DNA of 64,000 nucleotides from Porphyromonas pasteri (GCF_014647755.1 NZ_BMPU01000001.1:1-64000), one strand, 5' to 3'; shown: positions 7,632 through 16,020, counted from the first letter of the stretch. The notes: a model not told the origin generated them from the sequence alone. Program-made: numbers and translations.

Positions 7632-8222
7632 ATGAAATTACAAACTCTACGTGCTTGGGGCCGTCGGGCGCTGGTCGCTCTCCTCTTAGGCTCCGCTACT
7701 CCTCTTGTCGCACAGCAGTATTTCCCCAACGGAGATCCCTCTACACCCGACGAACACGGTGCGCGCTGGGTCTTCGGTGGGCTCGTCTCCTTCTGGCAAG
7801 ACAATAAGGCCAAGACTACGACATTCGACTTCTCCCCTGAGGTCGCGTACCTCTTCAATGAGAATTGGGGACTCGGTGTCGTCGGGACCTATCAGTATCA
7901 GAAGGGGAATGGTGAAAGCGAGAGCCTCTGGGCACTACGCCCCTTCGCTCGCTACTACTATATGCGCCGCGAGCCTTTCAACCTCTATCTTGATGGTGGC
8001 TTCGGCTTCTCTACCTCTGGCGGTGTGAAGGGCTGGGAAGTGGGTCTGCGCCCTGGAGCGTGTGTCGACCTGACCAAGGGCCTGTGCCTGTGCCTGCGTC
8101 TTGGCTTCATCGGCTATCGTGATAAGTTCGGTGCTGGCGAAGAAGCTGGCCTCTCTACCTCGGGCTTCGGCTTGCGCTTCGCTCCCGAGGAGCTGCAGAT
8201 CGGTCTCGAGCTGGAGCTGTAA
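7632..8222 (+). CDS. Outer-membrane beta-barrel family protein, 196 aa
   Basis: The protein has a signal peptide (MKLQTLRAWGRRALVALLLG, cut near PLVAQQ). Alternating strands rich in aromatic residues follow: RWVFGGLVSFW, GLGVVGTYQYQ and LRPFARYYYM. The end, LQIGLELEL, fits a barrel closing strand. This suggests a small 8-10 strand outer-membrane protein of OmpX/OmpA-barrel type; the exact family and ligand are unknown. The start at 7632 is chosen for the signal peptide and because it follows the -7 box at 7582; an in-frame codon at 7485 lies upstream of that box. A perfect terminator follows at 8244. Confidence 0.8.
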   Translation: MKLQTLRAWGRRALVALLLGSATPLVAQQYFPNGDPSTPDEHGARWVFGGLVSFWQDNKAKTTTFDFSPEVAYLFNENWGLGVVGTYQYQKGNGESESLWALRPFARYYYMRREPFNLYLDGGFGFSTSGGVKGWEVGLRPGACVDLTKGLCLCLRLGFIGYRDKFGAGEEAGLSTSGFGLRFAPEELQIGLELEL

Positions 8223-8243
8223 TTATACTCCTCCCTCATCGAG

Positions 8244-8297
8244 TACAGCGCGCCCCAGTGCTGATAGGTAAGTCCTGTCACACTGGGGCGCGCTGTA
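8244..8297 (+). terminator. Strong terminator after the outer-membrane protein gene
   Basis: Perfect 17-bp stem TACAGCGCGCCCCAGTG (8244-8260) / CACTGGGGCGCGCTGTA (8281-8297) with a 20-nt loop. Confidence 0.75.
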
Positions 8298-8602
8298 TCT
8301 ATACACGGGGGTAGAAGGGACAGATGAAGAGAGTATGCCAGCCTCTCTGTAGTATAAATGACACGATGTGTTTAGGTGAGTGTGACAATTTGGCGTACTC
8401 TCGTGGCGTATGCTTTTTGGCATAGCCTTTGACATAAGTAGGGCGTGAGTGTGAGTTGTTAGACTCCTCATAGGTGTCGCCCCTTGACCAAGTGCCTCCC
8501 TCGGTGAGGCAGTCGGCAGGCGGGCACCCTACGACGGAGGACGCAGCTGAAGCTCGGAAAGTAGAACAATAACAGAAACAAGATAAAAGACAAAAGAATA
8601 TT
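8298..8602. other. dnaK upstream region without a recognisable gene
   Basis: About 300 bp hold no convincing coding frame. A small hairpin, TGCCTC (8493-8498) / GAGGCA (8506-8511), lies in the likely 5' leader, followed by a purine-rich, A-rich stretch up to the dnaK ATG. No clean TTG/TAnnTTTG pair and no CIRCE-type inverted repeat was seen, so dnaK control cannot be read from the sequence. Confidence 0.5.
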
Positions 8603-10510
8603 ATGGGAAAGATTATTGGAATTGACCTCGGGACTACAAACTCTTGTGTCTCCGTACTCGAAGGGAACGAACCTATCGTCATCGCTAACAGCGAAGGTAA
8701 GCGCACGACTCCCTCTGTCGTCGCCTTCATCGATGGTGGCGAACGTAAGGTAGGTGACCCCGCAAAGCGTCAGGCTATCACGAACCCCACGAAGACGATC
8801 TACTCGATCAAGCGCTTCATGGGTGAGACCTTCGAACAAGTGAAGGACGAAATCGCCCGCGTACCATATAAGGTCGTGCGTGGTGATAACGACACGCCTC
8901 GTGTCGACATCGACGGCCGTCTCTACACGCCTCAGGAAATCTCTGCTATCATCCTGCAGAAGATGAAGAAGACGGCTGAGGACTACCTCGGTGCAGAGGT
9001 CACGGATGCAGTCATCACCGTACCTGCTTACTTCAACGACGCTCAGCGTCAGGCTACGAAGGAAGCTGGTGAGATCGCTGGTCTGAACGTCCGTCGTATC
9101 GTCAACGAACCTACGGCAGCTTCGCTCGCCTATGGTCTTGACAAGAGCGACCGCGATATGAAGATCGCTGTCTTCGACCTCGGTGGTGGTACGTTCGATA
9201 TCTCGATCCTCGAGCTCGGTGATGGTGTCTTCGAAGTACGCTCTACCAATGGTGATACGCACCTCGGTGGTGATGACTTTGACCACGTGATCATCGACTG
9301 GCTCGCCGAAGAGTTCAAGGCTGATGAAGGTGTAGACCTCCGTCAGGATCCTATGGCTATGCAGCGTCTGAAGGAAGCTGCTGAGAAGGCTAAGATCGAG
9401 CTCTCCAGCACGACCTCTACGGAGATCAACCTCCCCTACATCATGCCCGTGGGTGGTGTGCCCAAGCACCTGGTACGTACGCTGACTCGTGCAAAGTTCG
9501 AGCAGCTGGCTGACCGCCTCATCCAGGCTTGTGTCGCTCCTTGCGAAACGGCTCTGCGTGACGCTGGCCTCTCTAAGAGCGATATCGACGAAGTGATCCT
9601 CGTAGGTGGCTCTACGCGTATCCCTGCTATCCAGGAGATCGTAGAGAAGATCTTCGGTAAGGCTCCTTCTAAGGGTGTTAACCCTGACGAAGTCGTCGCT
9701 GTCGGTGCCGCTATCCAGGGCGGTGTCCTGACGGGTGAGATCAAGGATGTCCTTCTTCTCGACGTCACGCCTCTCTCTCTCGGTATCGAGACGATGGGTG
9801 GTGTCATGACGCGCCTCATCGATGCCAATACGACGATCCCCACGAAGAAGAGCGAGATCTTCACGACGGCTGTCGACAACCAGCCCGAGGTAGAGATCCA
9901 CGTCCTGCAGGGTGAGCGCTCACTGGCTAAGGACAACAAGAGCATCGGTAAGTTCAAGCTCGAGGTAGCTCCTGCTCCTCGTCAGACGCCTCAGATCGAA
10001 GTGACCTTCGATATCGACGCTAACGGTATCCTCAACGTCACGGCTCTCGATAAGGCTACGGGCAAGCAGCAGAAGATCCGTATCGAAGCTTCCAGCGGTC
10101 TCTCTGACGCTGAGATCCAGCGTATGAAGGACGAAGCCGCTGCTAACGCTGAAGCTGACAAGAAGGAGACCGAGCGTATCACGAAGCTGAACCAGGCTGA
10201 CAGCCTCATCTTCCAGACGGAAAAGCAGCTGAAGGAATTCGGTGATAAGCTCTCCGCTGACAAGAAGGCTGCTGTCGAAGCTGCCCTTGCTAAGCTCAAG
10301 GAAGCTCACTCAGCTCAGAATATCGAAGGTATCGACGCTGCTTCAGCTGAAGTACAGGCTGCCTTCCAGGCTGCAAGCGAAGAGATGTACAGCCACGCTA
10401 ACGCTGCTGGTGCTGCTGATCCTGCCGCTGGTGCACAGCCCGGTGCTGGTGCCTCCTCGCAGTCTGCTGGTGACAATATCACCGACGCTGACTTCGAAGA
10501 AGTGAAGTAA
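8603..10510 (+). CDS. dnaK: Molecular chaperone DnaK (Hsp70)
   Basis: A 635-aa cytoplasmic Hsp70. The nucleotide-binding domain starts with [17 protein letters not shown] (about residues 4-20) and includes [16 protein letters not shown] and VGGSTRIPA. The substrate-binding domain (about 385-510) begins after the linker [17 protein letters not shown] helical lid follows, then an Ala/Gly-rich tail ending in DADFEEVK, close to the usual EEVD-like end. The length is normal. No grpE or dnaJ is adjacent, so the gene seems monocistronic, with a strong terminator at 10554. Its codon use is the most biased in the window, as expected for a highly expressed gene. Confidence 0.97.
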   Translation: MGKIIGIDLGTTNSCVSVLEGNEPIVIANSEGKRTTPSVVAFIDGGERKVGDPAKRQAITNPTKTIYSIKRFMGETFEQVKDEIARVPYKVVRGDNDTPRVDIDGRLYTPQEISAIILQKMKKTAEDYLGAEVTDAVITVPAYFNDAQRQATKEAGEIAGLNVRRIVNEPTAASLAYGLDKSDRDMKIAVFDLGGGTFDISILELGDGVFEVRSTNGDTHLGGDDFDHVIIDWLAEEFKADEGVDLRQDPMAMQRLKEAAEKAKIELSSTTSTEINLPYIMPVGGVPKHLVRTLTRAKFEQLADRLIQACVAPCETALRDAGLSKSDIDEVILVGGSTRIPAIQEIVEKIFGKAPSKGVNPDEVVAVGAAIQGGVLTGEIKDVLLLDVTPLSLGIETMGGVMTRLIDANTTIPTKKSEIFTTAVDNQPEVEIHVLQGERSLAKDNKSIGKFKLEVAPAPRQTPQIEVTFDIDANGILNVTALDKATGKQQKIRIEASSGLSDAEIQRMKDEAAANAEADKKETERITKLNQADSLIFQTEKQLKEFGDKLSADKKAAVEAALAKLKEAHSAQNIEGIDAASAEVQAAFQAASEEMYSHANAAGAADPAAGAQPGAGASSQSAGDNITDADFEEVK

Positions 10511-10553
10511 GACACGCTTACTCCCGTCGCTGACGGGTGAAACGGATAAAGGC

Positions 10554-10605
10554 GAAGACGCCACTGTCCTCCCCCTTGTGGGATGGGCAGTGGCGTCTTC
10601 TTTTT
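10554..10605 (+). terminator. Terminator after dnaK
   Basis: Perfect 13-bp stem GAAGACGCCACTG (10554-10566) / CAGTGGCGTCTTC (10588-10600), followed directly by TTTTTG. This is the most classical intrinsic terminator in the window. Confidence 0.9.
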
Positions 10606-10634
10606 GCCGGCCTCTCGAAGAGGGGCTGTGCGAA

Positions 10635-10758
10635 CCTATATTGCTCACTGCTCCGACCAGTATTGGTCGCTGCTCCGACCTATATAGGTTGACTCACCGA
10701 CCAATATAGGTTCATACCGCCTACCTATACAGCTTTGCTCATGCTCCTCGATGGGGCT
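10635..10758. repeat. Intergenic 22-bp phased array, core CCWRTATWGG (5 units)
   Basis: Units start at 10635, 10657, 10679, 10701 and 10724 (periods 22, 22, 22, 23). Cores are cctatattgc, ccagtattgg, cctatatagg, ccaatatagg and cctatacagc. The 3' part is duplicated perfectly at 16567-16645. The array lies just after the dnaK terminator and marks the left border of the accessory island. Confidence 0.85.
10680..10758. repeat. 79-bp perfect direct repeat, left copy
   Basis: Identical over 79 bp to 16567-16645, in the same orientation. It covers the last units of the array plus a non-repetitive tail ending in CTCCTCGATGGGGCT. The two copies bracket about 5.8 kb of accessory genes. Confidence 0.92.
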
Positions 10759-10838
10759 CAGACCTTCGCAGGTAGAGTTGCTTTCGCTTTGGGGTAAAGT
10801 GGGAGGGGAGAGTACTGTGTATGTCTGCAGGTTACGAT

Positions 10839-10869
10839 TTGGCTTTTAAGGCAATACTATTTACCTTTG
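10839..10869 (+). promoter_or_regulatory. Bacteroidota-type promoter of the accessory island
   Basis: TTG at 10839-10841 and a perfect TACCTTTG at 10862-10869, with 20 bp between. The first gene starts at 11072, leaving a leader of about 195 nt that carries a G11 tract and a strong hairpin. Confidence 0.75.
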
Positions 10870-10923
10870 CGACAAGTACAACGCGGACAATATAGGAATT
10901 CTTATATGTGTAAATATGTAAAC

Positions 10924-10934
10924 GGGGGGGGGGG
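10924..10934. repeat. Homopolymer tract of 11 G in the island leader
   Basis: It lies about 50 bp downstream of the promoter. A 12-codon frame starting at ATG 10906 (MCKYVNGGGGKL) runs through it, so a change in tract length would alter the frame's ending. Variation in length is plausible but cannot be seen here. Confidence 0.85.
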
Positions 10935-10968
10935 TAAATTGTAACCTAACCCTCTTTGTTGAGATAAA

Positions 10969-11013
10969 GGCTCGCCTTCATAGTGCTACTCAGTGGCACT
11001 ATGGAGGTGAGCC
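10969..11013 (+). terminator. Strong hairpin in the island leader (terminator or attenuator)
   Basis: An 18-bp stem, 10969-10986 with 10996-11013, broken only by two G-U pairs and with a 9-nt loop. It is followed by TTTCTGCGTTTT. It lies after the promoter at 10839-10869 and before the gene at 11072, so it either ends a short RNA of about 140 nt or attenuates the operon. Confidence 0.65.
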
Positions 11014-11071
11014 TTTCTGCGTTTTACCCAATCGATAATCTTTATTACTAACCCAGATAAAACAGATTTGT

Positions 11072-11341
11072 ATGGCTATCCAAAGAACCCAAAGCGGAAA
11101 GGTAGACAAGCGTACCAAGGAGTACAAGGAGATGTGTGCCAACCTGGCAAAGGCACGTAAGGCTGCGGCAAAGAAGTCCGCACCTAAGGCAACCAAGAAG
11201 TCTACTGGCAAGGTAAAGCGCACGGCTGACGGTACCGTTGACCTCCGCACCAAGGAAGGTAAGGAGATCGCAGCACGCATGGAAAAGGCACGTAAGGCTA
11301 AGCGTGGGGGGCTTATGAAGCGCATCTTGCGTCTTTTCTAA
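11072..11341 (+). CDS. Small basic protein with an internal duplication, 89 aa
   Basis: Very Lys/Ala/Arg-rich and predicted cytoplasmic. Two copies of one motif are visible: GKVDKRTKEYKEMCANLAKA (residues 9-28) and GTVDLRTKEGKEIAARMEKA, joined by a Lys/Ala/Ser linker (residues 31-50) that resembles histone H1-like tails. Nucleic-acid binding is plausible from composition alone; the family was not recognised. It is the first gene of the island, and the TerB-like gene follows after 32 bp. The start is the only ATG giving the full first repeat. Confidence 0.75.
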   Translation: MAIQRTQSGKVDKRTKEYKEMCANLAKARKAAAKKSAPKATKKSTGKVKRTADGTVDLRTKEGKEIAARMEKARKAKRGGLMKRILRLF

Positions 11342-11373
11342 ACAACAGATCACAGACCTAACAAAGAACGACA

Positions 11374-11790
11374 ATGAAGACAGATATCAAGGTAACAGCT
11401 CGCCTCATGGCCTCTATCCTCGTGGCTGGTGGCGAATACGGTGAACAGGAGCAGGCGATCGTACTCGAAGTAGCAGAAGCCCTTCAATACAATGAAGACG
11501 ACTTCTTCTCTGCAGTAGAAGCCGCTCTCGATGAAGTCGAAGAGCTCGATGAAGATAAGCTCAACACGACCATCAAGGAACAAGCAGCTCTCGTCGCTGA
11601 CGAAGAAATTGGGCTGGTATTCGAGTCTGCGCTTGAGCTTTCGCTCGCTGACCGTGTCCTGACCATCTCCGAAGCAGAGATGCTCCACGCAATCGCAGAA
11701 GCTCTCGGCATCTCAGCTCCAATGGCTACTCTCCTCATCGCAGATATGCTCAAGGAAGAGGACGACATCGAAATCGACCTCGGAGAATAA
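11374..11790 (+). CDS. TerB-like helical protein, 138 aa
   Basis: An acidic all-helical protein. Two stretches, ILVAGGEYGEQEQAIVLEVA (about 14-33) and ADRVLTISEAEMLHAIAEAL (about 90-109), resemble the helix-loop-helix blocks of the TerB (tellurite resistance/DjlA N-terminal) fold. The usual ADG...E metal-like loop appears here as ADRVLTISE. TerB-type proteins are linked to membrane-associated stress and phage-defence gene clusters that often include VWA proteins, and a broken VWA gene lies in the same island. The family call rests on motif likeness only. Neighbours on both sides are 32-33 bp away, which suggests one operon. Confidence 0.6.
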   Translation: MKTDIKVTARLMASILVAGGEYGEQEQAIVLEVAEALQYNEDDFFSAVEAALDEVEELDEDKLNTTIKEQAALVADEEIGLVFESALELSLADRVLTISEAEMLHAIAEALGISAPMATLLIADMLKEEDDIEIDLGE

Positions 11791-11823
11791 CCTCCCATAT
11801 ATCCTCACAGACAGATATCAGAC

Positions 11824-12336
11824 ATGGCACAAACAGACAAGGTACGCGTCTACGGGAAGGCGCAGAATCGCACGGCACTGGGCATCATACATGCCTGGGC
11901 ACTCGCCTACCCAAATGGAACGCTCGAAGACTTACGTGCAGCCTTCCCCAATAGTCTCAATCCAGATAAGGGAACTAAAGAGAACTTCATCCTCTCACAC
12001 GAGAAGGGAACAGAAGCAAACTGGGATGGCTACTTCAAGGAACCCGAGGAGATTGTCCTCTTGCAGGATGGCTCACAGGTCTCTGTAGTGAAGATGTGGA
12101 CGAAGCCCAGCTTCGAGCGTATCGTAGCTAAGGCTAAGGAATACGGCATCGTAGTCGCAGAGTTCACAGAAGCAGAGAAGGGCTTCGGCAAGAAGGGGGG
12201 CTTTCGCTTGGAATACCTCAACGGTTGGACTCCCCCTGTCGCAAAGAAGAAATGCACGTGTTGCTGGATATGGCTGCTCCTAGCCCTGATAGCCATCGCA
12301 GCTGCGGTATACTTCTTCTGCTTCTATGGGAAGTAA
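11824..12336 (+). CDS. Hypothetical protein with a C-terminal membrane anchor, 170 aa
   Basis: The family was not recognised. Residues 1-140 are soluble and mixed alpha/beta, with RTALGIIHAWALAYPNGTLE near the start. A Lys/Cys stretch (KKKCTCC) precedes one hydrophobic segment, WIWLLLALIAIAAAVYFFCF, at the extreme C-terminus. This is a tail-anchor layout with the bulk in the cytoplasm. It lies 33 bp after the TerB-like gene and 40 bp before the next gene, in the same direction. Confidence 0.72.
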   Translation: MAQTDKVRVYGKAQNRTALGIIHAWALAYPNGTLEDLRAAFPNSLNPDKGTKENFILSHEKGTEANWDGYFKEPEEIVLLQDGSQVSVVKMWTKPSFERIVAKAKEYGIVVAEFTEAEKGFGKKGGFRLEYLNGWTPPVAKKKCTCCWIWLLLALIAIAAAVYFFCFYGK

Positions 12337-12376
12337 ACCACTCAGATAACACTCACCTAATAACACATAGATAATC

Positions 12377-12724
12377 ATGACGATTAAGATCGATGGACGC
12401 CTCCTCGTGTCCACCCTTGCAGCTCGCTTCAAGGAAGAATTTGGCGGTACGCTCCGCATTTACAATGGTCGCACTCGCTGCGATGGATCTGAAAAGGTCA
12501 GCTCACTGGTCTCTGCCGTAGGTGAATATACCTGCCGTGGGAGTAAGACGGTCGGTGGATTCGAGAAGGATCTAAAGACCCAGTTCGGACTCAGTGTACA
12601 GGTCGCTTCAGCTGATGACTTCGTCCTCGCACTCGATGAGATGACGCTGGCTAAGCTCCCCGAGATCCCTAAGAAGGCAAGCAAGGCAGACATGGCTGCC
12701 CTGAAGAGCAAATACGCTAAGTAA
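12377..12724 (+). CDS. Small conserved hypothetical protein, 115 aa
   Basis: A compact alpha/beta protein. Residues 1-58 (KIDGRLLVSTLAARFKEEFG, then TLRIYNG) and the later FEKDLKTQFGLSVQVASADD look like two related halves, each with the pattern 'helix-FG-LxV'. Domains of this look occur in small bacterial proteins near TerB-like genes, but I cannot name the family. The protein is soluble with no signal. A 20-bp perfect inverted repeat follows the stop and probably ends this transcription unit. Confidence 0.7.
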   Translation: MTIKIDGRLLVSTLAARFKEEFGGTLRIYNGRTRCDGSEKVSSLVSAVGEYTCRGSKTVGGFEKDLKTQFGLSVQVASADDFVLALDEMTLAKLPEIPKKASKADMAALKSKYAK

Positions 12725-12735
12725 AAACAACGCTT

Positions 12736-12780
12736 TATGAACTCTCCAGATTATCGACTGGATAATCTGGAGAGTTCATA
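12736..12780 (+). terminator. 20-bp perfect inverted repeat, probable terminator
   Basis: Arms 12736-12755 and 12761-12780 are exact reverse complements with a 5-nt loop (GACTG). There is no U tract on the + strand, so termination efficiency is uncertain. Confidence 0.65.
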
Positions 12781-12831
12781 AGGAAAATAGACCGCATCCC
12801 CTACGTAACAATAGCTTTAAGCTGGGATTAT

Positions 12832-13440
12832 ATGATCAAACTACGATATGTCTTCGGTGGTCTGCTCTGTATAGGGCTTTTGTGGAAGGGCATAGAAGGG
12901 TGTTCGGGCTTCTCATCCAGTAGTAGTGTACGTAAGGCACTTAAAGCTGGAGAACTAAGCGAAGCTGTAGAGAAATGCAACGCCTCGACCTCACACGAGG
13001 TCTCCTCTGACCTCTTGGATGCACTACTCAAGGTAGGTCAGGTAGACAAAGCGAAAATGCTGCTACAACGCCTCTTCCCCGAGGACGATCACTTTTGGGG
13101 CTTCCGTGATAACTATGCGCGTGCCTCATATACCAAGCTCTATAAAGCGCTCATCGCAGCTGGTCGCTATGACGATGCATGGGAATGCCATGAGCTGGAT
13201 ACCAACGACCCTAATGATGCGATGAATGCCAAGCACTACTACACGTTTATGGTGGATGTCGTGACGGCACTCGAGCTACAGGGCAAAGATGAAGAGGCTC
13301 AAGAGTTCATCCGCACCCATATCATTTGGTTCTCCAAGAACGTCGACACGATGCCTGCAGACTCAGAGTATCGGCAGGAATATAGCACTGAGCTTGTGCA
13401 AGAAAAGCTCCAAGATATAATCAACCATCTAAGCAACTAA
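12832..13440 (+). CDS. Hypothetical membrane-anchored helical-repeat protein, 202 aa
   Basis: An N-terminal hydrophobic segment (LRYVFGGLLCIGLLWKGIEG) acts as an anchor or uncleaved signal. It is followed by SGFSSSSSV and helix pairs that resemble TPR-like repeats: RKALKAGELSEAVEKCN, LLKVGQVDKAKMLLQRLF, ALIAAGRYDDAWEC and ALELQGKDEEAQEFIR. The protein is probably periplasmic and involved in protein contacts. The family is not recognised beyond this. The gene follows a hairpin, so it may start a second island transcript; a 55-aa ORF begins 13 bp after it. Confidence 0.7.
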   Translation: MIKLRYVFGGLLCIGLLWKGIEGCSGFSSSSSVRKALKAGELSEAVEKCNASTSHEVSSDLLDALLKVGQVDKAKMLLQRLFPEDDHFWGFRDNYARASYTKLYKALIAAGRYDDAWECHELDTNDPNDAMNAKHYYTFMVDVVTALELQGKDEEAQEFIRTHIIWFSKNVDTMPADSEYRQEYSTELVQEKLQDIINHLSN

Positions 13441-13453
13441 GCTTATTCATTGT

Positions 13454-13621
13454 ATGAAGATCCCAGGACTTTCCTTCTCTCTCAAGAGAGCTGTTGGCAT
13501 CACTTCCGCCAAGCAAAAGATCGCCCGAGCTACGGGTATTCCGACGACCAAGCAGGGACTCGAACGCAAAATCGGTGGGGCGATACTGAATGCCGTCATA
13601 GGGCGCAAGCGCAAAAAGTAA
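13454..13621 (+). CDS. Small basic conserved protein, 55 aa
   Basis: The frame starts at ATG 13454 and ends in TAA 13619-13621, whose last A is also the first base of the next gene's ATG (TAATG). The translation starts MKIPGLSFSLKRAVGITSAK and ends RKRKK, with 14 Lys/Arg in 55 residues. I recall similar short Lys-rich proteins in Bacteroidota genomes but no described function. The overlapping stop/start suggests translational coupling to the lipoprotein. Confidence 0.65.
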   Translation: MKIPGLSFSLKRAVGITSAKQKIARATGIPTTKQGLERKIGGAILNAVIGRKRKK

Positions 13622-14895
13622 TGAAGTATGGCTACAGGCCTGCTCTTGGAGCACTATTCTTCTTAGCCCTGGTGGCATGCAAGGGGACGGGTTCTGTGAC
13701 CACGGAGCGTGATCGCCTCCTCTATGAGGCCGTCGAAGACCAGATCAACGCTTGGGAAGAAAGCACCTCCGAGCAACCAACACAAGCGGCATTGAGCGAA
13801 CTCCGACAGATTACCTTGGAGTACGACAGCACGAATATCGCTGAAGCAGATCGCCCTAAATTCAAGGCCTTAGAAGAGCGTCTCCAGGGCTTGAAAGCTC
13901 GCTATCTCGATGGGGCAGCTCCTGAGGTTCACTCGGGAGGTGCTACCTCTATTGCCTCCGTGAGAGAGCTCCTTCTGACCCAACCGACACGCTACCCTGT
14001 CTACCTCTATGCAGGGGATACACTGAGCTTGAAGGCTCAGAGTGAGGAGGTGGTGCAGCTGTCACTGATCAATTATGACAAGCGTCAGACGATGCATCAT
14101 TGGTCGGGTCGTACGGTAGAGCAAAGCATCATCATCCCACACAAAGCCATCTATCTCGTCGAAGTATCACCGACAGCATCGAGGCAATATACGGGGCTTC
14201 AGCTGAGCTATCGCTCGATGCAGCATAGCCATCCTCGTGTAAAGCAGGCGAAGAAAGTAGGTAAGAAAGGGGACTTCCTCGCCAGTAGCGAGGAGTCTCT
14301 CAAGACCAAATCAGTATTCGAAGAGCCTCGTAAGATCACTCTGCGTGGGCAACTCAAGGCTGCTTTCTCTGGGCATTATCGCTCCATCATCACGGTAGCC
14401 GTTCCCCCCAAGACTCAGGCTCTACTTTACAGCTTGCGTATCTCTTCTAATGAGCGTACTGAGAGCTCGGATGGCACATTCCCCGAACGCCTACAGACTT
14501 CCTACAGCAAGCACAAAGTCTTTGGACTCACTCTCTACGAGCGTGAGGGCGGACGTGGACGCAATAGCCTGGTGAACTTAATCCTCGGGGATACACGCCC
14601 ACCACGAGAAGAAAATGCGTACTGCAACTTCTATGTATTCAAGAGCCGTAGCGATGCCAAGCGTTGGCAGGATGGCACTGCAGGAGGAGCTAACTTCAGC
14701 TATGATGTGGACCAATCTCAGCAGGGCACACAGTCGTGCAATGGTCGTCTGATACCTGCCAAGGGACAGAGCAACGTCTATTTAGGATTTGAGAACGAAC
14801 GCTTCCGCTACGACACGTATATCTGGCTGGAGGTAGTCAGCCTATCCGAAACGACTTCCTACACAACCCCTACTTATAGTATCAATAAACGCTAA
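13621..14895 (+). CDS. Hypothetical lipoprotein, 424 aa
   Basis: A lipoprotein signal ends in LALVAC with C20, so it is envelope-anchored. Residues 25-100 are helical. The rest is rich in beta strands, with repeats of the kind seen in Ig-like or sugar-binding-like periplasmic proteins. No catalytic motif was seen and the family was not recognised. ATG 13621 is preferred over the in-frame codon at 13450 because it gives the lipobox, and the 57-codon upstream extension coincides with the 55-aa ORF in another frame. The island neighbours suggest a role with the downstream coiled-coil and VWA genes. Confidence 0.75.
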   Translation: MKYGYRPALGALFFLALVACKGTGSVTTERDRLLYEAVEDQINAWEESTSEQPTQAALSELRQITLEYDSTNIAEADRPKFKALEERLQGLKARYLDGAAPEVHSGGATSIASVRELLLTQPTRYPVYLYAGDTLSLKAQSEEVVQLSLINYDKRQTMHHWSGRTVEQSIIIPHKAIYLVEVSPTASRQYTGLQLSYRSMQHSHPRVKQAKKVGKKGDFLASSEESLKTKSVFEEPRKITLRGQLKAAFSGHYRSIITVAVPPKTQALLYSLRISSNERTESSDGTFPERLQTSYSKHKVFGLTLYEREGGRGRNSLVNLILGDTRPPREENAYCNFYVFKSRSDAKRWQDGTAGGANFSYDVDQSQQGTQSCNGRLIPAKGQSNVYLGFENERFRYDTYIWLEVVSLSETTSYTTPTYSINKR

Positions 14896-14926
14896 CAAAC
14901 AATTCTAATTCAAACGAAACAGCAGT

Positions 14927-15166
14927 ATGAGCAAAGACTACTACCGCAAGCAAATCATCGATCTCCGCGCACGTGTCGCACAGGAGAAAGAGGCTAAGAA
15001 ACGAGATAACGAGTACTATGCTCGTATGATAAAAAGTGCGAGCTCGCCTTCAAGCAAGGCAACCTATCGCAAGAATAAGATCGATAAGGCAGCCTATCAC
15101 GACAGGCAGATCGAAAGCCTGAAGAGGAGCATTCTCAGTGCGCAAGCTGCGATGAAGCGCAGTTAG
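14927..15166 (+). CDS. Small coiled-coil protein, 79 aa
   Basis: Highly charged and helical throughout, with Lys, Arg, Tyr and Ser prominent (DYYRKQIIDLRARVAQEKEA at residues 4-23). It is cytoplasmic and probably dimeric by coiled coil. I recall near-identical short proteins in other Bacteroidota but no function. It sits 31 bp after the lipoprotein and 34 bp before the broken VWA gene. Confidence 0.7.
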   Translation: MSKDYYRKQIIDLRARVAQEKEAKKRDNEYYARMIKSASSPSSKATYRKNKIDKAAYHDRQIESLKRSILSAQAAMKRS

Positions 15167-15200
15167 TAAACAGCATCAATCACCAGAAAATAGGACTAAA

Positions 15201-16001
15201 ATGAACCGACTAACTTGATGGCTTAGCCTCGCTGTGTGCCTACTCTTTATCACCAATCAATCAGTCTCGGCACGTACCTTCCGTGATGTCTTCCTCGTAG
15301 ACGTCAGTGCCTCCATGTCTGGACAAGGTGATAAAAGCAGTGCAAGCGTCTTCGAGCACATGCGCACCGAGCTACGTGATGCCTTCGATACGGCCAAGGA
15401 TGCACAAGTTGATCTCCTGACCTTCGGAACGAATGTGTTCACGACAAATCGTTTCGAGCTACCCAAGGAACTCCCCTCAATGGATGAGTTTCTCCAAGGC
15501 CTTACTCCTCGTACTGGGCGCACGGATATCTATGCCGCATGGGCTGCTGGGGCACCTCTACTTCAGGACAGCACAAGCCGTCTCTTCCTCATTTCAGATG
15601 GGTAGCACAACAGCAAGGTTAATTCACTTGATAAACTCGAAGAGCAGATCACAGCCTGGAAGTCAACTCATCCTCACGGAGAAGCCTACCTGGTCTTACT
15701 TGATCCCAGCTATGATGGGGAGCGCATTGTCTCGCTCTTCGATGAAGCAGATGGGATGCACATCATTCGCACGCTCAAGGGGATCTATGACGAACCCGAA
15801 GTCGCACCAGCACCAGCACCACAGCCTGCACCTACGCCTGCTCCTGAAGTCCAGGAGCGTCCCGAGTGGGTTATTTGGCTTGCCACTTCGCTATTCATAG
15901 TAGGGTTAATCTCTCTTCTCCTCTTCTACCTCTGCATTCGTCGCAAAGTAGGGTTAGTCTCTCTCCTCCTCTTCCTCTACAATCGTCGCAAGGAAGCATA
16001 A
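15201..16001 (+). pseudogene. VWA-domain membrane protein broken by two in-frame stop codons
   Basis: One continuous 267-codon frame from ATG 15201 to TAA 15999-16001 is interrupted by TGA at 15216-15218 (codon 6, in the signal peptide) and TAG at 15603-15605. Between them is a VWA domain with the MIDAS motif DVSASMS (about codons 34-40), TFGTNV and LISDG. After the second stop come an acidic region, a Pro/Ala linker (APAPAPQPAPTPAP) and a transmembrane tail. That tail is present twice in tandem (15900-15947 and 15948-15992: VGLISLLLF and VGLVSLLLF). Both stops are one G-to-A change from TGG. The gene is probably dead in this strain; recoding or sequencing error is less likely. A terminator follows. 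Confidence 0.8.
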
Positions 16002-16020
16002 CGAAGTAAATCCATGCTGA

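Noticed and set aside
8223-8602. CIRCE or other heat-shock operator before dnaK
   Set aside because: No TTAGCACTC-N9-GAGTGCTAA-like inverted repeat was found; only a short unrelated hairpin.
8468-9901. 477-aa frame antisense to dnaK
   Set aside because: Long antisense frames over dnaK are a known artefact of its codon bias; no promoter or domain supports it.
15201-16001. Selenocysteine or stop-codon recoding in the VWA frame
   Set aside because: Two different stop codons occur, one inside a signal peptide, with no SECIS-like hairpin evident. Nearby Trp codons are normal TGG, so mutation is the simpler explanation.
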